A stretch of 34,377 nt of DNA from Patescibacteria group bacterium (GTDB lineage: Bacteria; Patescibacteriota; Minisyncoccia; Phycocordibacterales; UBA918): the NCBI GenBank assembly GCA_015485575.1, contig WFTF01000065.1, positions 1 to 34,377 of the forward strand. The letters are read 5' to 3'. Positions 24,230-32,144 of the stretch are shown here, in pieces. The notes under the pieces were generated by a model, which was not told where the DNA came from, did not search any database, and saw only the letters and a program-made list of their open reading frames with translations. The first letter of the stretch is position 1, and each line of letters opens with the position of its first letter. A program made the position numbers and the translations under genes.

Positions 24230-26419
24230 ATGAAAGATATATTGAAGACTGTGGTTGTCGGAGGTTTGTTCCTCGTACTTTTCTTGCCACTGTATGTCGA
24301 AAATGATTTTTTCTTCCCATTTATTACCGGTAAAAATTTTGCTTTTAGAATAATTGTTGAGGTCGTGTTTGCAGCATGGGTACTGTTGGCGCTCTTGGAC
24401 GTACGGTATCGTCCAAAGTTTTCTTGGTTGCTGCCCACCTTTGCCGCACTACTTATCGTCATGTTTTTTGCAAATTTGTTTGGTCAGTATCCGACAAAAA
24501 GTTTTTGGAGTAATTTTGAACGCATGGACGGATATGTCACACTGGTGCATGTATTTCTTTTCACCTTTGTGTTGGGAAGTGTACTGACCACCAAGAAACT
24601 CTGGTCGTATTTCCTCCATACTTCCGTGGTTGTGGCGTTGCTTGTGGCACTGTATGGACTTGGTCAGCAGTCGGGCGTGTTTACGGGCGGGAGAGATCGC
24701 GTTGATTCTCGTTTGGGGAATGCCGCATACATGGCAGTGTATATGCTCTTCAATATATTCTTCGTCGCTTTCCTTACGTTGCGTAGCAAGGTAACCGCAC
24801 ACAGGGTGCTGTATGTGGTGGTGGGCGCGATTTTGGCATACACACTGTTGCAAACAGGGACTCGCGGTACCTTTCTGGGGTTTGTCGGCGGGTCGGCAAC
24901 TGCGATTGCATACATAGCACTTTTTGGTAAGAAGGTGCCACAACTGCGCAAATACGCTGTTGGTGGCCTTTTTGCACTAACGGTTTTAGTGTTGGTGTTT
25001 ATGGGTATTCGGGACACTGACTATATTTCTCAAGGACCACTGAAGCGTATTGCAAGTATTGATCTACAGCGTGACCTAGCGGTTCGTACCACCATTTGGG
25101 GTATGGCGTGGGAAGGGGTACAGGAGCGCCCTCTACTTGGTTGGGGACAGGGAAACTTCAACTATGTGTTTAATGAGAAATATAGGCCGGAGCTGTATGC
25201 ACAGGAGCAGTGGTTTGATCGTGTACATAATATTGTATTTGATTGGTTGATTGCGGGAGGATTTTTGGGGCTGATTGCCTATTTCTCCATTATGGCGGCA
25301 CTGTTGTACTACTTACTGATTCAGCCAGTATTTCAGAAAAAAGAATCTCCTTTTTCTGTGTTGGAGCGCGCGGTTCTACTTGGCTTGGTGGTCGGCTATT
25401 TAATGCATAACCTTGTGGTATTTGACAATATCATCAGCTACATCTTTTACGGCACCTTGCTTGCATTGGTACACTCACGTGTTGCTAAGCCGATTCCTGC
25501 AGTTCAAGCATTTCAAATCCAACCACAAATGGTGACGCAGTTTGTGGCACCTATTGTAATTATCATCACCGGCTTTACCGTGTACTTTGTGAATGTACCG
25601 GGCATTAAAGCTGCCGGGGACATGATTGATGCACTGACCGCACCGACGGTCAAGGGGCGACTGCAGGAGTTCCACAATGCTCTGGCGACAAACTCGTTTG
25701 GCAGACAAGAAGTGGTTGAACAGCTGGCACAACAAGCTATGAATATTGCACGCAATCCGAATTTACCTCCTGATGAAAGGCAGCTCATTGTCCAACGTGC
25801 GGAACTTGAACTGTTGAAATTGGCGGATGAGAAGCCCGGAGATGCACGTATTCACAATTTCATCGCTTCCTTCTACCGGTCTATTGGTGCGGTGGACAAA
25901 GCGCGGGAGCAGGCTGCTATAGCAGTGTCTCTGTCACCCAACAAGCCATCTCTGATCATGGAGCAGGGGATTGTAGAGCTGCAGGCAAATCGACCCGAGG
26001 AGGCGTTGTCATACCTGAAAAAGGCATTTGAACTTGAGGAACGAAATACGCAAGCACGTGTATTGTATGCAGCGGTGCTTGCACAAAACGGTGAGTTGGA
26101 AAAGGCAAAAGAGCTTATCGGTGACAAGTATAAAGAGCAGTTTGCAATGAGTGATTATGCATTATCGGTTATAGAAGCAACGAATGATCTGCCTTATCTC
26201 GCTGAGCTCTTTGAGGTTCGTATTGTGCAACAACCGAGCAATGCACAACATCGTGCCAGTCTTGCGTTTATTTACTATCAGCTTGGTGACACACAGCGTG
26301 CAATTGAGGTACTCGAGCAAGCGGCAGAAGATATACCCGCTTTTGCCTCCGTTGCGAACTGCTATGTCGCCAACTTGGAATCAGGAAATGATCCGGCAGA
26401 GTCATGTGAGCAGCAGTAA
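24230..26419 (+). CDS. O-antigen ligase/polymerase (Wzy_C) with C-terminal TPR domain
   Basis: 729 residues from ATG 24230. The N-terminal ~470 residues hold about 12 membrane helices. The large external loop of the Wzy_C (WaaL/Wzy-like) family is in the middle: RTTIWGMAWEGVQERPLLGW, GQGNFNYVFNEKYRPE and WFDRVHNIVFDWLIAGG, with the Arg and His residues typical of these enzymes. The last ~250 residues are TPR repeats: IHNFIASFYRSIGAVDKARE, LIMEQGIVELQANRPEEALS, ARVLYAAVLAQNGELEKAKE and HRASLAFIYYQLGDTQRAIE. The enzyme would join or polymerise the lipid-linked glycan on the outer side of the membrane, with the TPRs as a partner platform. murB follows after five bases. An earlier start at 24143 would overlap the hairpin. 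Confidence 0.88.
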   Translation: MKDILKTVVVGGLFLVLFLPLYVENDFFFPFITGKNFAFRIIVEVVFAAWVLLALLDVRYRPKFSWLLPTFAALLIVMFFANLFGQYPTKSFWSNFERMDGYVTLVHVFLFTFVLGSVLTTKKLWSYFLHTSVVVALLVALYGLGQQSGVFTGGRDRVDSRLGNAAYMAVYMLFNIFFVAFLTLRSKVTAHRVLYVVVGAILAYTLLQTGTRGTFLGFVGGSATAIAYIALFGKKVPQLRKYAVGGLFALTVLVLVFMGIRDTDYISQGPLKRIASIDLQRDLAVRTTIWGMAWEGVQERPLLGWGQGNFNYVFNEKYRPELYAQEQWFDRVHNIVFDWLIAGGFLGLIAYFSIMAALLYYLLIQPVFQKKESPFSVLERAVLLGLVVGYLMHNLVVFDNIISYIFYGTLLALVHSRVAKPIPAVQAFQIQPQMVTQFVAPIVIIITGFTVYFVNVPGIKAAGDMIDALTAPTVKGRLQEFHNALATNSFGRQEVVEQLAQQAMNIARNPNLPPDERQLIVQRAELELLKLADEKPGDARIHNFIASFYRSIGAVDKAREQAAIAVSLSPNKPSLIMEQGIVELQANRPEEALSYLKKAFELEERNTQARVLYAAVLAQNGELEKAKELIGDKYKEQFAMSDYALSVIEATNDLPYLAELFEVRIVQQPSNAQHRASLAFIYYQLGDTQRAIEVLEQAAEDIPAFASVANCYVANLESGNDPAESCEQQ

Positions 26420-26424
26420 GTACC

Positions 26425-27447
26425 ATGGGAGTACTGCAACACAACAAACCATTGCATAACCTGACTACACTTAAGGTGGGGGGAGCTGCGGATAAATTTT
26501 GGGAGGTGGAGACGGAAAAGGAGCTTGATGAAGCTGTCGGGTACGCACAGTCTCACAGTCTACCGATTACTGTTCTGGGTGGCGGGTCCAATGTGCTCAT
26601 TTCAGATAACGGCATACGGGGGCTGACTATTCATATGGGGATACAGGGGGTATCTCTTACGATACAGGATCAACAGGTATTGGTTACCGCAGCCGCTGGA
26701 GTGGTGTTCGATGACTTGATTGCCGAGATGGTGGCGAAAGGGTACTGGGGATTGGAGAATCTCTCACACATCCCCGGTACCGTTGGGGCAACTCCGGTAC
26801 AAAATGTGGGGGCATATGGGGTTGAGGTGAAAGATCTCATTGAAACGGTCCGAGTGTACAACATTCCTGCGCGTAAGTTTGAGATACTCACAAACGAAGA
26901 GTGTTGCTTTGGGTATCGTGATTCTGTTTTCAAAACTGAGGAAGGGTCACGGTATATTGTTACCGAGGTGTCGTATCGGTTATCACGTATTGCTAATCCT
27001 GTGTTGGAATATGCGGATTTGCAAGAGCGCTTTACATCCGTGGAAGATATGTCTGTGGAAGAAGTACGTGATGCAATTATCGCCATTCGTGCCAAGAAGT
27101 TTCCCGATTGGCATCAGGTAGGTACAGCCGGATCATTTTTTAAAAATCCGATCATAGCGCGCGGAAAGTTCGCAGAACTTTCCGCGCGCTACCCGGGATT
27201 GCCCGGCTATCCGGTAAATGCGGGACAAGTAAAAATACCGCTTGCATGGATATTTGATAAGGTTTTACATCTGAAAGAAGCTGAGGGTAACACAATCGGG
27301 CAGTATGAAGGGCAGGCACTGGTGTTAGTGCATCGAGGCGCTGCTACTGCGGATGATATCGCTACATATGCAAATGATCTTGTAGAGAAAGTAGCTCATG
27401 AAACCGGAATAGAGATTGAGTGGGAAGTGACCCGTATCGGTTTTTGA
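26425..27447 (+). CDS. murB: UDP-N-acetylenolpyruvoylglucosamine reductase
   Basis: 340 residues, near the E. coli MurB length. FAD-binding motifs are clear: TLKVGGAADKFWEVET, PITVLGGGSNVLISDNGI, ENLSHIPGTVGATPVQNVG, and AYGVEVKD. The C-terminal substrate domain has AGSFFKNP (residues 235-242), in which Ser237 is the proton-donating serine position, then VNAGQVKIPLAWIFDKV. The enzyme reduces UDP-GlcNAc-enolpyruvate to UDP-MurNAc with NADPH in the cytoplasm, which shows that this organism makes peptidoglycan. The ATG lies 5 bases after the ligase stop, with no Shine-Dalgarno sequence, so it is probably translated from the same message. Confidence 0.95.
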   Translation: MGVLQHNKPLHNLTTLKVGGAADKFWEVETEKELDEAVGYAQSHSLPITVLGGGSNVLISDNGIRGLTIHMGIQGVSLTIQDQQVLVTAAAGVVFDDLIAEMVAKGYWGLENLSHIPGTVGATPVQNVGAYGVEVKDLIETVRVYNIPARKFEILTNEECCFGYRDSVFKTEEGSRYIVTEVSYRLSRIANPVLEYADLQERFTSVEDMSVEEVRDAIIAIRAKKFPDWHQVGTAGSFFKNPIIARGKFAELSARYPGLPGYPVNAGQVKIPLAWIFDKVLHLKEAEGNTIGQYEGQALVLVHRGAATADDIATYANDLVEKVAHETGIEIEWEVTRIGF

Positions 27448-27464
27448 TGACGTAACAGTTTTCT

Positions 27465-27494
27465 TTGTGATGAGATGCAGTGCTCTCATATAAT
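27465..27494 (+). promoter_or_regulatory. promoter TTGTGA-N18-TATAAT
   Basis: TTGTGA (27465-27470) and the perfect TATAAT (27489-27494) are separated by 18 bases. TATAAT lies 7 bases before an ATG at 27502. It is one of the best promoters in the window and would drive the mini-ORF and possibly the histone-like gene. Confidence 0.6.
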
Positions 27495-27501
27495 GATATG
27501 T

Positions 27502-27570
27502 ATGGAAGAAGGGTGCGTGTGTCTATGTTATCTACACACATACTCTTGTGTTTGCGATATGACAGCGTGA
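27502..27570 (+). CDS. possible 22-residue Cys-rich mini-ORF
   Basis: The ATG lies 7 bases after a perfect TATAAT. The peptide is 22 residues with five cysteines in a CxCxC-x6-CxC pattern, MEEGCVCLCYLH then TYSCVCDMTA. It has no Shine-Dalgarno sequence and no family I recognise. It may be a real leaderless micropeptide, a leader peptide, or chance in the 5' part of a transcript. A longer overlapping frame (27480-27770) runs into the histone-like gene out of frame and is not believed. Confidence 0.25.
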   Translation: MEEGCVCLCYLHTYSCVCDMTA

Positions 27571-27654
27571 TAATTGCGGGAGCAGACGTCTCTTCCTCGG
27601 AAACGGTTCTTTGTTTGAGAAGTCAGCGGCAGAACACATTATTTACTAATTTTT

Positions 27655-27660
27655 TATCAT
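27655..27660 (+). promoter_or_regulatory. -10-like TATCAT, 7 bases before ATG 27668
   Basis: TATCAT lies exactly 7 bases before the start of the histone-like gene, again predicting a leaderless message. No -35 is obvious. Confidence 0.4.
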
Positions 27661-27667
27661 ACTACAT

Positions 27668-27898
27668 ATGCCAGCAAAAAAGAAAACAGCTCGAAAAGTA
27701 TCTGCAAAGAAAAAGCGCACCACTAAGAAGGTGGCTCGCAAGACGGTCAAAAAATCAGCAAAAAAGGTGACCAAGCGGACAGTTGCCAAGAAGCAGACAA
27801 AGAAGACTGTCGCGAGAAAGAAAGCGACAAAAAAAGCTGCGCGCAAAACGGTACGTAAGGCGGCAAAAAAGAAGACGACACGTCGAAAGAAGAAATAA
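27668..27898 (+). CDS. histone H1-like, Lys/Ala/Thr-rich basic protein
   Basis: 76 residues, made almost only of Lys, Arg, Ala, Thr and Val: MPAKKKTARKVSAKKK at the start and KKTTRRKKK at the end. There is no acidic residue at all. It resembles the C-terminal tail of eukaryotic H1 and bacterial Hc1/AlgP-type proteins. It would bind DNA or RNA non-specifically and may compact the chromosome. The repeat unit is short and imperfect (KKxARKT-like). A clear terminator follows. Low-complexity sequence means homology searches are unreliable for it. Confidence 0.85.
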   Translation: MPAKKKTARKVSAKKKRTTKKVARKTVKKSAKKVTKRTVAKKQTKKTVARKKATKKAARKTVRKAAKKKTTRRKKK

Positions 27899-27917
27899 AG
27901 TACATACTTATTTCTTG

Positions 27918-27945
27918 CAAAAACCGCTCTCTGTAGCGGTTTTTG
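27918..27945 (+). terminator. intrinsic terminator after the histone-like gene
   Basis: CAAAAACCGCT (27918-27928) pairs perfectly with AGCGGTTTTTG (27935-27945) around CTCTGT. The 3' arm is itself T-rich. The symmetric A and T tracts make it usable from both strands. Confidence 0.85.
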
Positions 27946-27979
27946 TATATGCACACACCTGTTTCCAGAGTGGTATTCA

Positions 27980-27988
27980 TGGTATGAT
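27980..27988 (+). promoter_or_regulatory. extended -10 TGG-TATGAT, 9 bases before secA ATG
   Basis: TATGAT (27983-27988) with a preceding TGG forms an extended -10, and its last base is 9 bases before the ATG at 27998. A clear -35 is lacking. It implies a very short secA leader without a Shine-Dalgarno sequence. Confidence 0.55.
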
Positions 27989-27997
27989 AGCCACACT

Positions 27998-30517
27998 ATG
28001 TCATTTTTAGACCGTTTTTTTGGTCCTTCTTATGAGAAGGAGTTGAAGTCCATCCAGGGCATTGTTGATGCAATTAACAATCAGGAAACAACAATTGCCG
28101 ACCTAAGCGACAAACAATTGCAGGAGACCGCTGATGTTTTTAAGGAACGATATGCGCAGGGAGAATTGCTGGACGACTTACTGGTGGAGATAGCTGCTCG
28201 TACCCGTGAAGCGGCCAAGCGTACGGTTGGGTTACGGCACTATGATGTGCAGCTCATTGGTGGCATTTTACTCCATAAAGGAAAGATTACTGAAATGCGT
28301 ACCGGTGAAGGAAAGACACTGGTTGCCACAATCCCCGCCTCACTCAATGCACTTACCGGTGCGGGAGTACATGTGATTACCGTCAACGACTATCTGGCAC
28401 GACGAGATGCGGTGTGGATGGGACAAGTGTACGCCGCACTGGGTCTAACGGTTGGTGTCATCAATCACGAGACATCGTATTTGTATGATCCGGGACACAC
28501 AGAGGTGGATGCAGAGCGAGATGAGGCAGGTTCGTATAAGGTATTTTATGAATTTTTGCGACCATGTACCCGGCAAGAGGCGTACGCCGCTGACATCACT
28601 TATGGGACCAACAATGAATTCGGGTTTGACTACTTGCGTGACAATATAGAGTTCGAGAAGGACAGACTGCGTCAGCGAGGGCACGCATACGCCATTGTGG
28701 ATGAGATTGACTCCATTTTGATTGATGAAGCCCGCACTCCGCTTATTATTTCAGCTCCCGCAGATGCAGGGGAAGATTTGTATGTGACGTTTGCAAACAT
28801 AGCTCGCCAGCTGAAGGAAGGGGAACACTACGAGCTTGACGAGAAGTTGAAAGCGGCAACGTTGACCGATGCGGGTATAGAAGCAGCGGAGAAGATGTTG
28901 GGTATTGAAAATATCTATACTGATGCGGGTATTAAGTATGTGCATCACTTGGAAACTGCCGTGCGAGCAAAGGGTTTATATAGGCGCGACAAAGAATATG
29001 TAGTACGAGATGGTGAGGTGGTGATTGTCGATGAGTTCACCGGCCGCTTACAGCCCGGTCGTCGTTGGAGTGATGGGCTACATCAAGCTGTTGAAGCAAA
29101 AGAGGGGGTGGCGATACAAAAAGAGTCCCGCACCTATGCGTCCATTACATATCAGAATTACTTTAAGCTCTACGACAAACTGTCGGGCATGACCGGAACC
29201 GCACTGACTTCGCAGGAGGAGTTTTATTCGGTGTATGGATTGGATGTGGTACCTGTGCCAACACATAAACCGGTACGACGTATTGATCACAATGACCTCA
29301 TTTTCCAGACAGTGAAAGGGAAACACGAAGCGGTAATACGGAAAGTGAAAGAACTTCATGAAAAAGGGCAGCCGGTCCTCATTGGCACCGCTTCAATTGA
29401 AACCAATGAAGAACTGTCTGTCGCGTTGACCAAGGCGGGTGTGGAACATACCATGCTCAACGCCAAGAACCATGAGCGTGAAGGAGAGATTATTGCGGAT
29501 GCCGGTAAAAAGGGTAAGGTGACTTTGGCAACAAACATGGCGGGACGCGGGGTTGATATCAAACTGGGAGGAGCTGATGCGACCGAAGAAGAGACACAGG
29601 AAGTGCTTGATCTTGGTGGATTATTTGTTCTGGGAACTGAACGGCATGAGGCGCGCCGCATTGACAATCAGTTGCGTGGGCGTGCCGGACGGCAAGGAGA
29701 CCCCGGGGAAACTCTGTTTATGGTGTCTATGGAAGATCAGCTCATGCGCGTTTTTGGAGGGGAGCGAATTAAAAAGCTGATGGGTACGTTCCGTATCCCC
29801 GAAGACCAGCCGATTGAAAACAGGATGATTACCAAGCAGTTGGAGACTGCGCAGTCGCGTATTGAAGGGTTCCACTTTGATGCCCGCAAGCAGGTACTGG
29901 CATACGACAACGTACTCAATCAACAGAGGCAAGTGGTATACAGCAGACGCCACAAGCTCCTGGTAGGAGTTCAGGAAGAGATTGATGCGGTCTTACAAGA
30001 AGTGATAGAAGCTGTACCTGAAATAGAGAAGGTTATTGAAGCGAAAAAACAAGAATTTTCCGCAGAAGAATGGAATGAGCTATTTCGCAGACTTGCACTA
30101 CAGATGATAGATATACTTTGGGTGGAGCATCTTGAGGTGATGCAGTACACACGTTCAAGTGTGAGTCTGCGTGCGTATGGACAGCGTGATCCGTTGATTG
30201 AATACAGGAAAGAAGGAACACGACTGTTTAAGGAGATGGAAGAAGCTTTGGCACATCGTATTGCGGAGGTGTTACCACGCTTGCAACCGGAAGCGCTCCA
30301 AAAAGAAGAAGAAGCGCTGAAGAAAGCACGTGAAGCGGCACAGCGTGCCGGAGGCAGTCAATCCGAATCGCAACAAAAGAAACGCCAACCGAAGGTTACC
30401 GGAAAAACATACGGCAGAAATGAAATGGTTACCATTACCAATGGAAATGAAGAAAAGCAGTTGAAGTACAAAAAAGCTGAACCACTTCTTGAGAGCGGAC
30501 AGTGGAAACTTAAATAG
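27998..30517 (+). CDS. secA: protein translocase subunit SecA
   Basis: 839 residues. Nucleotide-binding domain 1 has the Walker A EMRTGEGKT (about residues 99-107), VNDYLARRDAVWMGQVY and AYAIVDEIDSILIDEARTPL as Walker B. The preprotein cross-linking domain follows. NBD2 includes TASIETNEELSVAL, TLATNMAGRGVDIKLGG and QLRGRAGRQGDPGE. The helical scaffold and wing domains end near IEYRKEGTRLFKEMEEAL. The C-terminus is a Glu/Lys/Ala-rich linker ending KYKKAEPLLESGQWKLK, without the CxCxSGxxxxxCC/H zinc site for SecB binding; this is common where SecB is absent. It is the ATP-driven motor of the Sec export path, needed for the signal-peptide protein at 21953. It has its own promoter and terminator. 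Confidence 0.97.
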   Translation: MSFLDRFFGPSYEKELKSIQGIVDAINNQETTIADLSDKQLQETADVFKERYAQGELLDDLLVEIAARTREAAKRTVGLRHYDVQLIGGILLHKGKITEMRTGEGKTLVATIPASLNALTGAGVHVITVNDYLARRDAVWMGQVYAALGLTVGVINHETSYLYDPGHTEVDAERDEAGSYKVFYEFLRPCTRQEAYAADITYGTNNEFGFDYLRDNIEFEKDRLRQRGHAYAIVDEIDSILIDEARTPLIISAPADAGEDLYVTFANIARQLKEGEHYELDEKLKAATLTDAGIEAAEKMLGIENIYTDAGIKYVHHLETAVRAKGLYRRDKEYVVRDGEVVIVDEFTGRLQPGRRWSDGLHQAVEAKEGVAIQKESRTYASITYQNYFKLYDKLSGMTGTALTSQEEFYSVYGLDVVPVPTHKPVRRIDHNDLIFQTVKGKHEAVIRKVKELHEKGQPVLIGTASIETNEELSVALTKAGVEHTMLNAKNHEREGEIIADAGKKGKVTLATNMAGRGVDIKLGGADATEEETQEVLDLGGLFVLGTERHEARRIDNQLRGRAGRQGDPGETLFMVSMEDQLMRVFGGERIKKLMGTFRIPEDQPIENRMITKQLETAQSRIEGFHFDARKQVLAYDNVLNQQRQVVYSRRHKLLVGVQEEIDAVLQEVIEAVPEIEKVIEAKKQEFSAEEWNELFRRLALQMIDILWVEHLEVMQYTRSSVSLRAYGQRDPLIEYRKEGTRLFKEMEEALAHRIAEVLPRLQPEALQKEEEALKKAREAAQRAGGSQSESQQKKRQPKVTGKTYGRNEMVTITNGNEEKQLKYKKAEPLLESGQWKLK

Positions 30518-30524
30518 GGACGGT

Positions 30525-30568
30525 ATAACAAAATGCGCCCAACTGTACAGTTGGGCGCATTTTGTTAT
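30525..30568 (+). terminator. 44-bp perfect palindrome, terminator after secA
   Basis: The 22 bases 30525-30546 are the exact reverse complement of 30547-30568, so the whole is a perfect palindrome. The GC-rich core GCGCCCAACTG/CAGTTGGGCGC is flanked by ACAAAA/TTTTGT. It begins 8 bases after the secA stop, and its T-rich 3' arm makes it a two-way terminator. Its last three bases overlap the -10-like TATCAT of the next gene. Confidence 0.85.
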
Positions 30569-30571
30569 CAT
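30563..30571 (+). promoter_or_regulatory. extended -10 TGT-TATCAT, 7 bases before ATG 30579
   Basis: TATCAT (30566-30571) follows TGT and lies 7 bases before the ATG at 30579. It overlaps the end of the secA terminator palindrome, so folding of this DNA or RNA could influence it. Confidence 0.45.
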
Positions 30572-30578
30572 AGGCAAT

Positions 30579-30917
30579 ATGGTTTCCATTATAACGAAGG
30601 TGTTCATCACCGCATTGGCGCTTGTTATTACCGCGTACATCATTCCCGGAATGCGCATTGAGAGCATGCAGGCAGCGCTGCTTGGAGCGCTCATCTTGGG
30701 TCTGCTCAACGTACTGGTAAAGCCAGTGTTGATTGCATTGACGCTACCCATTACTATTGTGACACTGGGACTGTTTTTATTTGTCATCAACGCAGCTTTA
30801 CTCATTCTCGCGGCTTCTCCCGTAGAAGGTTTTGTTATAGACAGCTTCCTCTGGGCGCTGTTGGCTTCAGTGAGTGTAAGTGTAGTAAGTGCCTTATTAA
30901 ATAGATTTATCAATTAG
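30579..30917 (+). CDS. small membrane protein, phage holin family 4/MvIM-like (PF04020 type)
   Basis: 112 residues from ATG 30579. An upstream in-frame GTG at 30489 would run through the terminator and is unlikely. There are four membrane segments: IITKVFITALALVITAYIIPG, ALLGALILGLLNVLVKPVLI, LPITIVTLGLFLFVINAALLIL, and SFLWALLASVSVSVVSALLN. The LLNVLVKPVL and LPITIVTLGLFLFVINA pattern is that of the widespread 'phage holin family protein' group. Despite the name, its members are usually chromosomal, single-copy and of unknown role. No phage genes surround it. Confidence 0.85.
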   Translation: MVSIITKVFITALALVITAYIIPGMRIESMQAALLGALILGLLNVLVKPVLIALTLPITIVTLGLFLFVINAALLILAASPVEGFVIDSFLWALLASVSVSVVSALLNRFIN

Positions 30918-30929
30918 CATGAAGTAAAC

Positions 30930-30957
30930 GATATAACTAGAAAAAACTAGTTATATC
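30930..30957 (+). repeat. 11-bp AT-rich inverted repeat downstream of the holin-like gene
   Basis: GATATAACTAG (30930-30940) pairs perfectly with CTAGTTATATC (30947-30957) around six A's. It could end the holin-like transcript (on the minus strand the loop is T6), or be an operator. No T-tract follows on the plus strand. Confidence 0.55.
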
Positions 30958-31002
30958 ACTTGTGTCGGGAGGACTATGAGTATGGCAGGCACTTGTGTTT
31001 GG

Positions 31003-31029
31003 TAAGTGAAATGATTGATGGTTCACTTA
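31003..31029 (+). repeat. 8-bp inverted repeat in the obg upstream region
   Basis: TAAGTGAA (31003-31010) pairs perfectly with TTCACTTA (31022-31029) across 11 bases. It lies about 100 bases before the obg ATG, after the first inverted repeat. Confidence 0.45.
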
Positions 31030-31132
31030 TTTGGTATGTACACAAGCGTCGTTTTTACGGTACTGCAAGCGCGTGACAAAGCCGTATGAATATGGTTTAG
31101 TATGGGTTCTAATCTTTTCTGTAGAAATATAC

Positions 31133-32107
31133 ATGTTTGTTGATGAATTGGAAGTATACGCAAAGGCAGGTGATGGTGGTGATGGTGTTGTGCGCTGGAA
31201 CCGCATGAAGTTTCGCCCCAAAGGAGGTCCTGCCGGCGGTAATGGTGGAAATGGCGGAGATGTGTATCTGCGGGCCGTTCGTGATCTCAATCGGCTAGCA
31301 AAATACACCGGTGCTAAAAAATTTATTGCCAAAGATGGTGAACCCGGACGTTCACAAAGTCAGTGGGGAAAGGGAAGTAAGGATATCTATATTGAAGTCC
31401 CTGTGGGTTCGGTGGTGACTGATTTAGATAGAGATAGGATGTATGAATTGCATACCGAAGGGGAGAGGGTACGTATTTTGCGTGGTGGTCGCGGTGGTTT
31501 GGGGAATGAACACTTTAAGTCTTCTATAAATCGCAGTCCAGAGGAGAGTACGAAAGGAAAGCCGGGTGAGGAGGGACGCTTTCGTATTGTACTATCGTTG
31601 TATGCCGACGTGGGTCTTATCGGGTTACCAAATGCGGGCAAGTCCACACTCCTAAACGCCTTCACCAACGCATCCTCGCAGGTGGGCGCGTATGCATTTA
31701 CCACCCTTGAGCCGCACTTGGGGGATTTGTACGGATACGTGTTGGCGGATATCCCCGGACTCATTGAAGGTGCCTCTGAAGGGAGGGGGTTGGGGCATAG
31801 ATTTTTGCGACATATACAGAAAACGAAGATGCTCCTGCACCTCGTTTCACTTGAGGTGGATAATCCGTTTGATGCATATCTGAAGGTACGAAAAGAGTTA
31901 GCAAAATTTGATAAACAGTTGACCCAAAAAGAAGAGTGGATTGTATTAACGAAAAAAGACCTTGTAAATCAAGCTAAAATTGAGGCGGTACAAAAAGAGT
32001 TTGACAAAATCAAAAAACATGTGTTTGTAATATCTCAAAATGATTGTGAAAGTATAAAAAAATTGCGTGACGTATTGGTGCGATATTTAGAAAGTGCCAC
32101 AACATAA
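31133..32107 (+). CDS. obg: GTPase Obg/CgtA
   Basis: 324 residues from the ATG at 31133; the frame is open for another 102 bases upstream, but the Obg fold begins MFVDELEVYAKAGDGGDG. The glycine-rich Obg domain covers residues 1-158 (RPKGGPAGGNGGNGGDVYLR, RILRGGRGGLGNEHF). The G domain follows: G1 GLPNAGKST (164-172), G2/switch I YAFTTLEP, G3 DIPGLIEGA, and G4 written LTKKDLV instead of NKxD. It ends soon after G5, without the OCT domain of B. subtilis Obg. It binds the 50S subunit and links ribosome assembly with (p)ppGpp and cell-cycle control. Two inverted repeats lie upstream. Confidence 0.95.
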   Translation: MFVDELEVYAKAGDGGDGVVRWNRMKFRPKGGPAGGNGGNGGDVYLRAVRDLNRLAKYTGAKKFIAKDGEPGRSQSQWGKGSKDIYIEVPVGSVVTDLDRDRMYELHTEGERVRILRGGRGGLGNEHFKSSINRSPEESTKGKPGEEGRFRIVLSLYADVGLIGLPNAGKSTLLNAFTNASSQVGAYAFTTLEPHLGDLYGYVLADIPGLIEGASEGRGLGHRFLRHIQKTKMLLHLVSLEVDNPFDAYLKVRKELAKFDKQLTQKEEWIVLTKKDLVNQAKIEAVQKEFDKIKKHVFVISQNDCESIKKLRDVLVRYLESATT

Positions 32108-32126
32108 TCTCGTGCAGCGAGATATA

Positions 32127-32135
32127 TGGTAGTAT
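32127..32135 (+). promoter_or_regulatory. extended -10 TGG-TAGTAT, 9 bases before gatB ATG
   Basis: TAGTAT (32130-32135) with a preceding TGG lies 9 bases before the ATG at 32145, the same layout as at secA and the ligase gene. It favours 32145 over the in-frame GTG at 32136. Confidence 0.55.
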
Positions 32136-32144
32136 GTGAACTGT

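Noticed and set aside
27480-27770. 96-residue plus-strand frame overlapping the histone-like gene
   Set aside because: Its C-terminal part is just the histone-like gene read out of frame, and its start has no signal. The TATAAT-linked 22-residue frame is a better candidate there.
27668-27898. Simple repeat or CRISPR-like array in the lysine-rich gene
   Set aside because: The repetition is at codon level, irregular and in frame. There are no equal repeats or spacers.
30272-30913. 213-residue minus-strand open frame across the secA end and the holin-like gene
   Set aside because: It is antisense to two real genes, runs through the 44-bp terminator palindrome, and has no recognisable domain or ribosome site.
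30579-30917. Prophage signal from the holin-family protein
   Set aside because: No other phage gene is nearby. This family is normally chromosomal despite its name.
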